Assembly: GCA_023101885.1 (NCBI GenBank)
Contig: JALPQD010000089.1
Location: 5,937,087-6,001,086, forward strand
Origin: Typhlomys cinereus
Taxonomy: Eukaryota > Chordata > Mammalia > Rodentia > Platacanthomyidae
Reading direction: 5' to 3'
DNA: 64,000 bases
The notes under the pieces are model-generated. The model searched no databases and was not told where the DNA came from. It saw only the letters and a program-made list of their open reading frames with translations. Below, piece by piece: positions 12,383-22,970 of this stretch (the first letter of the stretch is position 1; each line of letters opens with the position of its first letter). A program made the translations under genes and the position numbers.

Positions 12383-12458
12383 GACTATGTGCCATTCCAT
12401 CAATTATAGCTGCCTTGTTCGCCAATGTGACATCCCATCAATCACAGCTGCCTTGTTC
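12383..12458. repeat. Imperfect 38-bp tandem duplication
   Basis: CCATCAATTATAGCTGCCTT at 12397 recurs as CCATCAATCACAGCTGCCTT at 12435, both followed by GTTC. The 24-base core has two mismatches and the period is 38 bp. The arrangement is head to tail. Confidence 0.9.
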
Positions 12459-14455
12459 ACTATTATATTCTGGGAATGTATTTTAGTGCTTCACAGAGCA
12501 AAAGTGCTGAAAATATGTTGAAGAAACATAATCAGAGGCAAAATACAGTCCCCACCTAATCTTACTTCATTTAGACAGCTACATCAAGAACACCATTTGT
12601 TTGCGCAACAAGTATTTAATTGTCCCAGTGCTGGAGTTACAGTCCAAGATCAAGGTGCCTAATCAAAGTTAGATGCCTGAGGAGGATGTACTTCCTGTTT
12701 CCGTGGACTATGGACTCACCACATCTGCATGCAATGGAAAAACAATGGAGTTCTCTGAGATCTCTTTCCAGAGGGCACTAATGCCACTCCTGTGTGCCCC
12801 ATCCATCTTCATAAACTTATCATTACCCAATGATCTCAGTGGGGTTTTTCTTTGTATTGTCACAATAGAGGTTAAGATTGTAATGTAAGAATCTGGGGAG
12901 TGGGATACAGCCTTCAGTTCATAACATTTATCCTTGTGATCCTGCCACCTAGCTTGGTACTTGTCACATTGATGACACCCAGTGCCTCACTAAGTATAAT
13001 TATGCAACTCTAAATCAGACCTAAGAAAGCATGGGAAATTATCTGAAATCTCTCTTATACATTTGTTCACTGCACTTATTATGCATTACTAACCAGTAAG
13101 AAGAGTCAGTTGGCCATTCAGCACAGTGGACTTGGGGGCACTTTCTAATGACAAGAGTCAGCAAACATATCCTTGCTTGGAAGGCCTTGCCTGAAGCTTT
13201 AGCCATGCTACTATGGGAGCTTACTCTCACTTAAATGGAAGAGAAAGTTGACATTTTACTTACTTATCCCACCTACACCCTCAGTCAAGAAAGGAGTCCA
13301 TCTCTGGTTGTAGAAGCTGGTTCTTCTATAATAAAATAAGTGATCTGAAGCATTTCCACTCTAAAAATATCCCTTGGGTTGTCTGAATCTAAAGGGGATG
13401 TCTGTCCTGTGTGCAAAGCAGACATACAGCTTGAAGACAATGCTGACAGCTCAAAACACTAGCAATTCAGTTGGTGCTTTGTGCTGATGTTTAGTTCAAG
13501 GTCAAGTTAAGGCTCCATCTCATGATACTTACAAAGTATTTGGAAGGAAATGGATGAAGACACCAGCATTGTGACTTGCACAGCCAGATCTTCCTGGTTC
13601 ACATGAGTCTAGTGTTCTCTGGGAACAGTACCACCTGTGGAAACACAACTCCCCAGGCAGTCACTTCCTAGTAAAATCCAACACTCATCTGTTGATCTTG
13701 AATCAAAGCCCATATACTATATCAGCTTCAAGCGTGCCCTGTTTTGCGTGCATTTGGTTCCAATCTGGACTATTTCTCCTGTGATGCCTTAGAGTTCTAT
13801 GACACATCCTCTAAGATGCTTGGGTGAACTCTTGAGCTCTTAGAGTACACTCAGTTTGTAACTGAATCATATCTTTGGCTTATTCTTTTCTGACATCTTG
13901 TGCAGAGTTTTTACATGCCTGAGTATTCACAGTTTGGAGGCCATACTGACATTTCAAAACACTGTATATGCATTAAGTTGCTGAACTGGATCATAGTATA
14001 TACCCAATAAATATATGAGAAAGAAATCAAAGACTTATTTTAGGTTAGTATCCAATCCCAGTCATCAATTCAACAAACTTGTCTCCAGAAAAAGATAATA
14101 AGGATATAGAATAGGTAGAAGGATAATACTATATGACCATCTCTATATTACTTCATAGAAGTGAGGTTGACAAAATAGTCTGTTTTCTTGTGAGTTTTTA
14201 ACATAACACTAAAATTAGAAATGACAGCGTATTCTAAACACCATCTATCACACTCTTCGTAAATAATAGTCATACTGCTTAGCAGTTTATCATTCTAAGC
14301 TTATAATTAAATTTCAAAAAACATCCATGTGTATTTTTCTGATGTTTTATGATTTCCTGAGTTCATGTGTATTTGTGATTTTGTAAAGTGGGAGTATACA
14401 GTGCTTAACTACATAAGCATTAGTATTTTCTCTTTTCCTTATCTTGATTGCACCA

Positions 14456-14565
14456 TTTATTGGCTTGTCTTGGGCAAATCTGTTAGTTTCTCTGACCCTC
14501 TGTCTCCTTGATCATAAAATGAAAATATCACATACCAGACAAGGCTATTGCAATCGGAAAGGCAT
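14456..14565 (+). mobile_element. MIR-class SINE relic
   Basis: TTGGGCAAATCTGTTAGTTT followed by CTCTGACCCTCTGTCTCCTT and CATAAAATGAAAAT parallels the MIR core (GGCAAGTTACTTAACCTCTCTGAGCCTCAGTTTCC…AAAATGG). Confidence 0.6.
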
Positions 14566-14589
14566 CTCTGATATTCAGCATTTGTTTAT

Positions 14590-14705
14590 TTACTTTTTAA
14601 TTATTTGTTTATTTCAGGGCTTAGAATGGAACTTAACAGCCTTGAATATGCTAGACAAGCACTTTACTGCTGAGCTATGTTCTAGGTCTATTGCTTTACT
14701 TTTAG
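14590..14705 (-). mobile_element. ID/tRNA-Ala-like SINE fragment
   Basis: The plus strand shows GCCTTGAATATGCTAGACAA, GCACTTTACTGCTGAGCTA, TGTTCTAGGTC. This is the inverted tRNA-derived head of rodent ID or B1-dID elements. A T-rich stretch precedes it, consistent with an inverted A tail. Confidence 0.6.
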
Positions 14706-14754
14706 TTTGCAGAAGCATTTTGAAATTTTAATAGTGAGGATGATGATAATGCTT

Positions 14755-14945
14755 ATGGAACTTTGTACACAAACCTGTGAAACAGAAGGTTTATTTTCCA
14801 TTTTATAGATAGAATAAATGAGACTGAGATTATTAAACTTCTAGTACTTGAGTCACTTTCCAGAAACCCACCTAACAATATGAAGATAGAATATTATCCC
14901 AGGTCTGCAGATTCTCAGATGGACTCCCTCAAGTCTCCACCCCAG
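14755..14945 (-). mobile_element. MIR-class SINE relic
   Basis: CCATTTTATAGATAGAATAA, ATGAGACTGAGATTATTAAA and TCACTTTCCAGAAACCCACC, then CAGGTCTGCAGATTCTCAGA, follow the inverted MIR layout. It lies 190 bp from a plus-strand MIR with an ID-like SINE between. Confidence 0.6.
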
Positions 14946-15699
14946 GGAAATAGACTCCCTGCAACCTAATGTTGCACTGTTCTCCTTGGTCCACTGGTCT
15001 TTGGAGCATGGGTATTGGCTCAGGTATCTGAAAATTAGTGCAGAGTAAAAGGAGGGAAAAGTGCAGTTAAGAAGGAATTGAACTTAAAGTATTCATCCCT
15101 ACTGAGCAAGTGTGAAGGGAAGCAATTTTCCTGTTCTCTGAAGACCATTCCCAGATACAAATCAGTGAACAGTCAGTGAGAAAAAAATCATTTTGCTACT
15201 TTATTAAGAATCTTTTGAAAAGATATCAAAAATGCTTCATGTATAAAATCTTGTGAAGGTATGAAAGCATTAGCAACTGTAAAGATAGATAGTTGAAGTT
15301 AAACAGGAACCTCTTTTTTTTGACAAAAATCTCTAGTTTGATAACCATGTCTGCTTTTCCTTTCAATATACCTTCAGAGAATTTGGCGTTGATCAAACCC
15401 CATTCTAAGCACTGTTACATTAAGGAAGGCTCATCTGTCCTCAGAGAAAATCCCAGATCACCTTGTATTCTTTATCAAAGCACATTTTAATTAAATAGCA
15501 AATTAAGAAATACATCCCCTGCATAAAATATGAAGACATAAGTTCAAAAATTAAATACAATAGAGGTTTGCACCAAAGGGATATAGCTTTGTCTACTGCA
15601 GAGTTGTATGAGTTGGCTCTTTCTGAAAGCCAGTTTGCTGTGGCATGAATCATTATCAGCAGTCATTTAGTACTCCTAGAGAGCGGAATTTATATATTT

Positions 15700-15740
15700 A
15701 GATATATATGCATATATATGTATGTATATATATATGCATA
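15700..15740. repeat. AT-rich near-palindrome (ATATATGCAT type)
   Basis: An alternating TA/TG stretch bounded by ATGCAT at both ends could fold back on itself. It is low-complexity DNA. Confidence 0.7.
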
Positions 15741-16206
15741 GATGGTTGTTATAGCATACTGTATGTACTACGTAATATATTGTAGCATCAGTCCTCCCTT
15801 GACAAGGAGCATTAGGTTTTGTCTGTATACCCAAATGTGACATAGAAGTCATTCATATCTGACCATGGTGCTCAGCCTATTAAACTCTGTTGATCTCATT
15901 GAGAGAATGGGGAAAGAGACACCATTCTTTAGTCAGGGACTTCGACTCAATAAACTCTGTATGCAGAGGAAATATCAAGTTGTTAAGAGAACTAAGACAT
16001 GACCAAGATAAAAATCTACTTTTCTTGCCCTTAAGTTATGTTGAGAATTAAGCAATACTCAAAGTAATGGCATCAAGAACTTACATTGTACAGTGACTTA
16101 CCATTTTCAAGCTATGTTTCTGGGTGCTCTTCTAAGGAGTCCTCACGCCAATATAGAAGTAAATAACCAAATGCTGCCATTGAATCTAAATTATACTAAT
16201 AAGTCA

Positions 16207-16226
16207 CACTCACTAATTAGTGAGTG
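16207..16226. promoter_or_regulatory. 20-bp perfect palindrome centred on CTAATTAG
   Basis: CACTCACTAATTAGTGAGTG equals its own reverse complement over all 20 bases. TAATTA is the core bound by many homeodomain proteins. Immediately downstream AGTGAACT-TG-AGTTCACT (16223-16240) forms a second inverted repeat that shares bases with the first. Regulatory function is inferred only from the motif. Confidence 0.4.
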
Positions 16227-17185
16227 AACTTGAGTTCACTGCTTAAGATTAAATACTAATATTATTAATCCCACTAGTTTGGTTGGAAGGGAAAGCCTAG
16301 ATATCTGGACAATTCATTTATATTGTGAGTCAGCATGGCATAGGTTCATCCTAAAATTTTTTTTAATTAAACACACTTGTATGTTACCATAGCATTTCAC
16401 TCACTCTTTTATTTTGTTATATGCAGGTTGATGTGGCATGAGGTACACTCCTTCAAGAGTTTCCACAAGGCAAGGATCAAGTAGATTTTTCATTATGTTC
16501 CTATCCCAGGATCTTAAACAAAACTGTCTAGTTCACTCCCCGCCTAAAAGTTGGTAGTCAACATAAAGCAGATAACTCCATTCCTTCAACAAGAACTTCA
16601 TAATTTGAATCCTCCTGGTCCTTGAACCTTGTTCTGAGTCAGATGCCAATTTTCAAATCTGAGTCTTTCTCTTTCTGAAATGTCCTTACTTTCTAAGCTT
16701 CTTGGAGAGTAGCCATTCACTCAACGCTTTGACAGGTCTATGATCTTCAGCTTCACGAAAACACATCAGAGAGTTCTAGTTCTAGGGGTTCTTGGGTCAA
16801 GTTGAAGATGATCCAATTTTAAGGTTTCAACTTTTCTAATTCTCACATGGAATCTCCAAAGAGTTGCTTCTGCAACCTACATCCACACCAATATCAGAAG
16901 TCAAATTCACTGGCGGACTCAATTCAACTAGATTGTCAGAAATACGATCCTGAGAGGATCTAGGGTAAATAACAGTGAAAACATCCCTTAGAATTGCTGG
17001 AGAAAACTTAGTCTAGGTAAGAAAATAAATAAGCAGATAAAATAAGTAATGTAGTAAAGTAAGATATGTATTTAGATGTAAGTATTTTAAACCACTATAG
17101 AGGGAGAGAGATAAAGGATGGGAACAGGCTGCAGGTATAATGAACATTCCCCTAGAACAAATAATGTTGGGTTAGATCTACAAGG

Positions 17186-17187
<2 letters not shown>

Positions 17188-17240
<53 letters not shown>
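17188..17240. repeat. (TG)n microsatellite
   Basis: About 26 TG units, uninterrupted. Confidence 0.97.
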
Positions 17241-17241
<1 letters not shown>

Positions 17242-18479
17242 CTATCATGGGAAGTTAAGAAATATAACAAAATATAAAAGAAAGAACATGCAGTCAGTGA
17301 AATTTCAAAACAGTTTAATGTCCCATCAAAAACCAATGATCAGCATAGGTAACATGTCAATTGGTCTAGGGACTGGAAGGTAAGGATTAGAAGCTTGACA
17401 AGAACTTGAAAAATAACAGCCCTGCTAGAATATGCCATGCCATTGAATGTAGGTTTCATTGTCCAGGACGGAAAGGATTCCTAAAACATCTCATCAGATA
17501 AATAATGGGTCTCATATGTTTAATAGTCTGTCCCAGAAATTCTTCTCCTAAAATCTACTTTAGGAAAATAGGTGGATAAGTGTGCAAAAAAATTGGGGTA
17601 ATAAATATTTTCCATTAAACAGTGAAATTGGAAAACAGCTATATTAAAAGATTTTTTAAAATATTGTATAGTGAATTGAGAGTTGTACTGATATTTAGAA
17701 ATTGTGTTGACCTGGAAAGATGTCCATAATAGTTCCTTATATAAACAAACCAGATGTCAGAATAATACAGGGCACAAACCCATAAGCCATGCATAATTTT
17801 ATGTTTATTTAAATGTGGAATTATATATTCCAAATCATTTGCAGTCCTTAAGAATTTATCCTTTTGAATGCATTTCTGTTTTGTTTGAGTTGTTGCCATA
17901 TGCCAAAACTGTGAAGATGTCTCCATTTTGAAAAATGGGATTTTATGTAAAAGTTATCACTGTATCCTGTTGAAGGTAGGAACCGCTATAGAAGAGCTGA
18001 TTAGACAGAGCTAATAGTGAAGATGCCCAAAGCACAGTGTTGCAGATAGACACAGATCAATTTCCTTCTCGAGTAACCACTTAGCCAATCATGGTCAGCA
18101 TCCACAAACCCCCTCTCCCGGAATGCAAGCTAGTAGGACAGGCATAGTAGTCCCAAAATTAATATCTGAGCTATTGGAAACTTTGCTTTTTCCAGAAAGT
18201 GGAGAACTAGGGAGAAGGAAGTCCATAGCAAAGCTCTTCATTGAGATGGTTAGGAAATTATACCTATCACTTCCTCTATCCTCTCATTATTGACTGATAG
18301 CTAAGATATGTCAGTCAACTGTCTGCTAGAGGAGCAAAGATTGTAGATTGCAGACTAATGCAATCATAAAAGTCAGAATTTATGAACTTTTACTTTTGTT
18401 ACTATTCCTTTCAAATTTGTGCCTATGTGTGTAGGTGTGTACACACATTCATAATGCAATCATCACACTAAGAGTTGAA
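17241..18479. other. Unique AT-rich sequence
   Basis: No gene is seen. Near 18380-18450 a stretch (CTTTTACTTTTGTTACTATT, then TTTGTGCCTATGTGTGTAGG) resembles the start of the SINE at 18485. This suggests a small, diverged local duplication. Confidence 0.5.
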
Positions 18480-18875
18480 CTTTTGCTTTTATTTAATTTG
18501 CTTTGAATTTGTGTGTGTGTGTTGGTGTGGGTATACATGTACACATTCATATGTGTTGATACATGTGCTTGTGGAAGTTTGAGGTCAACCGGAGGTGTCA
18601 TTCCACAGGAACTATTCACAAAGTCTCTCTTTGGTACTTAGAGCTATTGGATTAGATTAGATTAGATTAGATTAGATTAGATTAGATTAGATTAGATTAG
18701 GCTGTCTGCCCAGCAAGTTCCAAGAATCTGTATTGTCTCTATCTTCTCAGCACAATGCTCACAAGCATGTATGTCACCACATCCATCTTTATATGAGTGA
18801 TGGGGATAAGCTCAGGCTCCTCAGGCTGGTGGCAAGTGATTTATAAACTGACCCATCTCCTCAATCCATCCCTGC
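18480..18875 (-). mobile_element. Old B3-type SINE interrupted by (ATTAG)n
   Basis: TG-rich start, GTTTGAGGTCAACCGGAGGT, GTCATTCCACAGGAAC, then CAGCACAATGCTCACAAGCA, TGGGGATAAGCTCAGGCTCC and a head ending in ACCCATCTCCTCAATCCATC. This is the inverted B3-type order (GAGGTCAGAGGAC…TCATTCCTCAGG…GAACTCAGGTCC…GCCATCTCC). The pentanucleotide array sits in its middle. Confidence 0.75.
18651..18700. repeat. (ATTAG)10 pentanucleotide microsatellite
   Basis: Exactly ten perfect ATTAG units with no interruption, inside the SINE body. Confidence 0.99.
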
Positions 18876-19404
18876 TATTTTTTTAAATAAAACTAAGGTT
18901 GATAGAAATGAATTAATTGTAACACTGGGTTCCCATTGCTTCACCCAAGATCCTCATTTCTGTGTTTAATGTAAAAATGAATGGTTGCCCTATAAAGAAC
19001 AAAAAACAAAATGGTTTTTGTCATGTAATTACCCCAAAACTCAACAGCTTAAATAAATAGTACTTTATTGACCTTTACTAAAAATTCTATGGATCAGCAA
19101 TCTGCCTTAACATGATCCAGACAAATATCCTGGAGGTGAGTTCTTATGATAGTATGGACCATATAATAACAGGGACACGTGGACTATGTTTATCTCTCAT
19201 GTTTCTGAAAGTGTATCTCCACAACAGTGACCACATGTAACAACTCATGGAGCAACAAGAGAGGACAAGTTCAATATAAAGCACATTCTATATCACGAAT
19301 CAGCATTTCCCACATTTGTTCTTGCACCACTGGTCAGAGTGATTCATTTTGCAAATGTGTAGTAAGTAGTGTGGGAGAAGGCTACCTGAGGGCCTAAATA
19401 TAAG
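18876..19404. other. Unique sequence
   Basis: Nothing recognisable. Confidence 0.5.
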
Positions 19405-19792
19405 CAGACTTCAATCCATGACTTGAACATGAACTATCCTTGCAGAGACTGTTTGGAAACATTATGGCACCTTTAGGAGGTAGAACCCTTCTGGAGGAAA
19501 TAAGTCATTGGGGGTGGGCCTTGAGGGTTGATATTCCAACCCCACTTTCCTGTATTTTCTCTCTTTCTCTTGGTCTCCTTAAGGCTGATATAAAGTGAGC
19601 CGGCTTTGAATGCTGTAATAAACTGAACAGCTTCCTGCTTCCGAACGATGCCTTTCAATTGTGTGCTCTTCATGGAACTGGGGATACTGTCCCTTCTGGA
19701 GCCATAAGCCCAATAACAAACTCCTTCTCTTTTAACTTTCTTGAATCACAATATTTTTTTGATCACAGCAACAGAAGAGCAACTGGAACAGA
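19405..19792 (+). mobile_element. Solo LTR, MaLR-like (rodent)
   Basis: GGCACCTTTAGGAGGTAGAA, CTGGAGGAAATAAGTCATTG, GGGGTGGGCCTTGAGGGTTG, then CATAAGCCCAATAACAAACT and CACAGCAACAGAAGAGCAAC follow the order of a common rodent MaLR-type LTR. These are non-autonomous ERVL-related elements. No internal region adjoins it and I could not identify a target duplication. Confidence 0.65.
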
Positions 19793-21256
19793 TACTTTAG
19801 GAGTATTGCTTCAACAGTCTACTATATTACCTAAAACCCAAGTCGCATATGTAGCCCTCAACCTTTCTGCCCACCCTAACCATAACATCATAATCCAGAA
19901 TGTTCTGTTCCTCTTTCCCCATGAACACAGAATTTAGGAACCTGTATCTTTATATGAGCACTTGCTTACTTTTACTTGGACATAATTTATGAGACAGGGG
20001 ACTATATACTGTATATTCTTTGAAGATCACTTTTTTGGTTCATTATGTCTTCAATGGCAGGGGTTTCATGAGCAGATGGGCCTGGGCCTGCCCAATCCCT
20101 GGGGTCAGCCTTTCTCCAGTTCACCTCTTGCTTCCTGCTTCTCTGAGGGCTCCTGAGATTTAGGGCCCCTTGATGCCCTCACTACAGATAAGCCAGAAAA
20201 CTCCTTCGAAATCAAAGGTTCTGTACTTCATTTATTTTCTCTTGGTTTTCCTTCTCTTCCAACCCAGGATAAGCAAAAGGACAGGAGGGTTAAAAATCAG
20301 ACCAGCTTCGTGTGAAATGGTAGGGGCAGTGTTTAACTAGGTGTTCAGCCTTGCATAAATGACTGCTATGCCCCTATTTTCTCACATATAAAGCAAATGC
20401 AATCATTCGCCTTTCGTGTCAGGATTCATCTGTGGGGACCAATGTGGGGGTGGGCAGCACTTGGCATTGAATGTGCTCAAGAGCAGGCTCTGGGGATGGC
20501 TCAGCAAACCCTCTATTCTGTTTCTGATTTGGTGGATCCAGTCTTTGACATCACCAAGATTAGAAAGGCTAGCCTCGCCCAAGGTTAAACAGCTATTTCT
20601 GTATTCATTCATGTCAGATAAAATAGCGATTTCACTGTGGCTCAGGGAAGCATGGTCATATCTGACAAATTCAATCAGCTAAGTTGTAGGCAGTCTCAAT
20701 GATTATAATGTAGCTGGTTCGTCATGTTTCCTCCTGCACAGAAACGATGACAAGATTTCTGTCAGGCACTTTCACAACTAGCATTAAAAGTACTGAGGTG
20801 ACATAAGGAATTTAAGGCCTACCAGGGTACTGTACTCATGGAGGAAGAGTGAACTGGGGGTATGCAGTGGGCAGACGTGTGCTTGAGAATCTGGAGATTT
20901 GTCTCTGGAAACTGGCTTGGCCAGAGTTCATTGAGTGGCGTGAAAATATCTTGATTTTTCTAATTCAGAGTTTCTTGAGAAGTGTGATGAGCACACACTC
21001 CAAGGATGTTTGTTGAGCAAATCATTGGGTCTGAGAAATGGCATTAAAGGATTAAGCCATCCCCTGATATGACTGATGATTGAGATGATGTCCACCACAT
21101 CTCAACGGATTCCTCATATGTGGAGTCTGTTCAGATTGGATATACTGGCTGATCCCTCTTTACATGCCCAGAGTCCTCTATTGAAGACATCTTCAAAGAC
21201 ATCAGGACTCTGGGTGGTCCTAATGCTTAGAGAACTGACAAAGATGGTTGATAGGC
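19793..21256. other. Unique sequence
   Basis: No gene is seen. A TTGCATAAATGACTGC…TCACATATAAAGC stretch near 20345-20400 could be a MIR relic, too weak to call separately. Confidence 0.5.
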
Positions 21257-21672
21257 TGCCATAGTTAGATACAGGTGTCAACTTGATGGCTGAGGGTTTG
21301 AGTTCTGAGCATATTATCTATGGTTGAGATGGGCTCCAGGCAAGCCTACAAGAGATCATCCAGGTAATGGGAAGGCCCAGCTCATGGTGAGCAGGACTCA
21401 GGGCAGATGAAGGGTGGATAAGAAGGAGGGAGCTGGTTAAGAAAGTTGGCATTGTTCTGCATACTTGGCCAGACATTCTCTTTTGGCAAGTGAGGATTGT
21501 CCTTTTTGGCTATCCTGTGGATATGGTGTGGCCATTCCCTTGGCCTTGATATTGGTGTGGGTTCTCTTGCCAAGCTGGGTAACGAGACAACCATCAGCCA
21601 AAATAAAAACTCTGCTTCCTTAATTCTTTGGTCATAAATTGGTCAGCAACATGCAGAGTAATTACAACACAT
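21257..21672 (+). mobile_element. Solo LTR, MaLR-like (MT/MLT type)
   Basis: It starts TGCCATAGTTAGATACAGGT then GTCAACTTGATGGCTGAGGG. This is the typical 5' end of rodent MT-type MaLR LTRs (…ACAGGTGTCAACTTGA…). It ends in a CAGCCAAAATAAAAACTC polyadenylation region. The TG start is clear; the CA end and the target duplication are not resolved. Confidence 0.7.
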
Positions 21673-22744
21673 GACCTAGTAACCCACGTTTGTATTGGAA
21701 GGGTGGTTTAGAGATGAGGAATCTATGAGCTGCCTGCATCAAATGCAAAGCTCATGGTGGCTGAGGTATAACCCTCTTTGTTACATTCAGATCCCTTCCT
21801 GGTGTCCCATAGGTCTGGTGTCATCAGGGATGAGTAGTTCTCCTCTGGGACAGTTTTGCTTTCTGAAATTCTCAGACATTACTGCTAGGGTGTCCCAGGG
21901 CGACCTTGATTTCTATGTAAGATGCTTGTGTCAAAGAAATTGTCTGTGAAGCTTTCTCTTCAAGCCCCTCAGAGTCAAATAGCCCTGAAAGAAACATGTG
22001 TACCACCTTTGGCTCCTTAAGATACTTCATGTCATTAAGGGTGTAAACCTCTGCTCTCAAACTACGGACCTCTTCCCAGCTCGTCCTCTTTTAGAATACC
22101 TGGGTAATAATACCAGTTCTGTCTCCTTCGTGTGATTATTATAAGCCGAAAGGAGATAATGTGCATGTGCTGTATCAGGGGCCACTGGCGCCATCTGGTT
22201 CTGGTTCTGCAGCGCTCCCAGGACCCCAGCTCCCAGGACTCCTCACTAATCTTTAGCTGATGGGACTCTGTCATAACCATCATCCGGATCCTTTGTGTTT
22301 ACACAGCACTTGCTCCAAGGAGATGAAGGCAATGGGGTGTCTCTTCTGTACCATCCCTGGGGGGTTCTTGTGCAACAGCTCAGAGCTCAGACATATTTTG
22401 CAGGCTAATCAGCTCAAATTCTCTTCCGGTTGGTTCCAGCCCATTTCCTATTGCTACATTCCCTGGGACTAAGCTCGTGTCTCTGGCGGTGGGAGAAAAC
22501 AGGCAGAATGCCAGGTTATCCGATCACAGAAGCTAGGAAGACTATTGTTGCTGGCATCTTGCAAATATATTTCCATTAGCATCCATCTGGGGAGGTGCAC
22601 CATATGCATGAGACACAGTTGTTTTCTCCCCTGTCCTCTATGGTGGAACATGAGAGGCCTCGCTGTGGCTATAGTAAGAAAGACACTTTTGCTCCTATTC
22701 AGCCATATCCCACGATGAGTAACAGTATATTATTATAAATCCCA
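21673..22744. other. Unique sequence with a possible CTCF site
   Basis: No gene is seen. See the motif at 22188-22201. Confidence 0.5.
22188..22201 (-). promoter_or_regulatory. Candidate CTCF motif
   Basis: On the minus strand GAACCAGATGGCGC matches CCASYAGRKGGCRS at 12 of 14 positions, with a complete AGRKGGCRS core. It does not lie in a recognisable SINE. Chance matches are common, so occupancy is unproven. Confidence 0.35.
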
Positions 22745-22970
22745 AGAATCTGAGGTTGAAATCTGTCTCTTATTTGCTATTTCTGTGACCTGCCACAAAC
22801 CATTCATCTTTAGTCTCCTTACATATAAAATGAGGCAACAATACATATGTTCCCTAACCTCTTCCAGTAGAGTAGTAGATAATAACTGACCTAGATCATT
22901 TAAAATATTTGATTCAGTGTTTGACACATAGTAAGAACTCAATATGAGTAGTCGTGATTATGACTGGATT
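22745..22970 (+). mobile_element. MIR SINE, well preserved
   Basis: GAATCTGAGGTTGAAATCTG, CTATTTCTGTGACC, CTTTAGTCTCCTTACATATA, AAATGAGGCAACAATACA and TTTGACACATAGTAAGAACT, then CAATATGAGTAG. Together these reproduce nearly the full MIR consensus in order. Confidence 0.85.

Larger units (their letters stand above)
9999..14455. other. Long unique segment, no gene seen
   Basis: 4.4 kb without a supportable gene. It contains (CA)n at 10734-10772 and an imperfect 38-bp tandem duplication at 12397-12458. Open frames do not exceed 95 codons and show no known domain. Confidence 0.55.
14946..17187. other. Unique sequence with AT palindrome and a 20-bp perfect palindrome
   Basis: No gene is seen. 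Notable local structures are the TATATG-rich block at 15700-15740 and two adjoining inverted repeats at 16207-16240. Confidence 0.55.

Noticed and set aside
14590..14705. Functional tRNA gene
   Set aside because: The tRNA-like segment is a decayed SINE head: no intact cloverleaf and no matching acceptor arms.
18651..18700. CRISPR-like repeat
   Set aside because: The units are 5 bp and contiguous without spacers; it is a microsatellite in a SINE.
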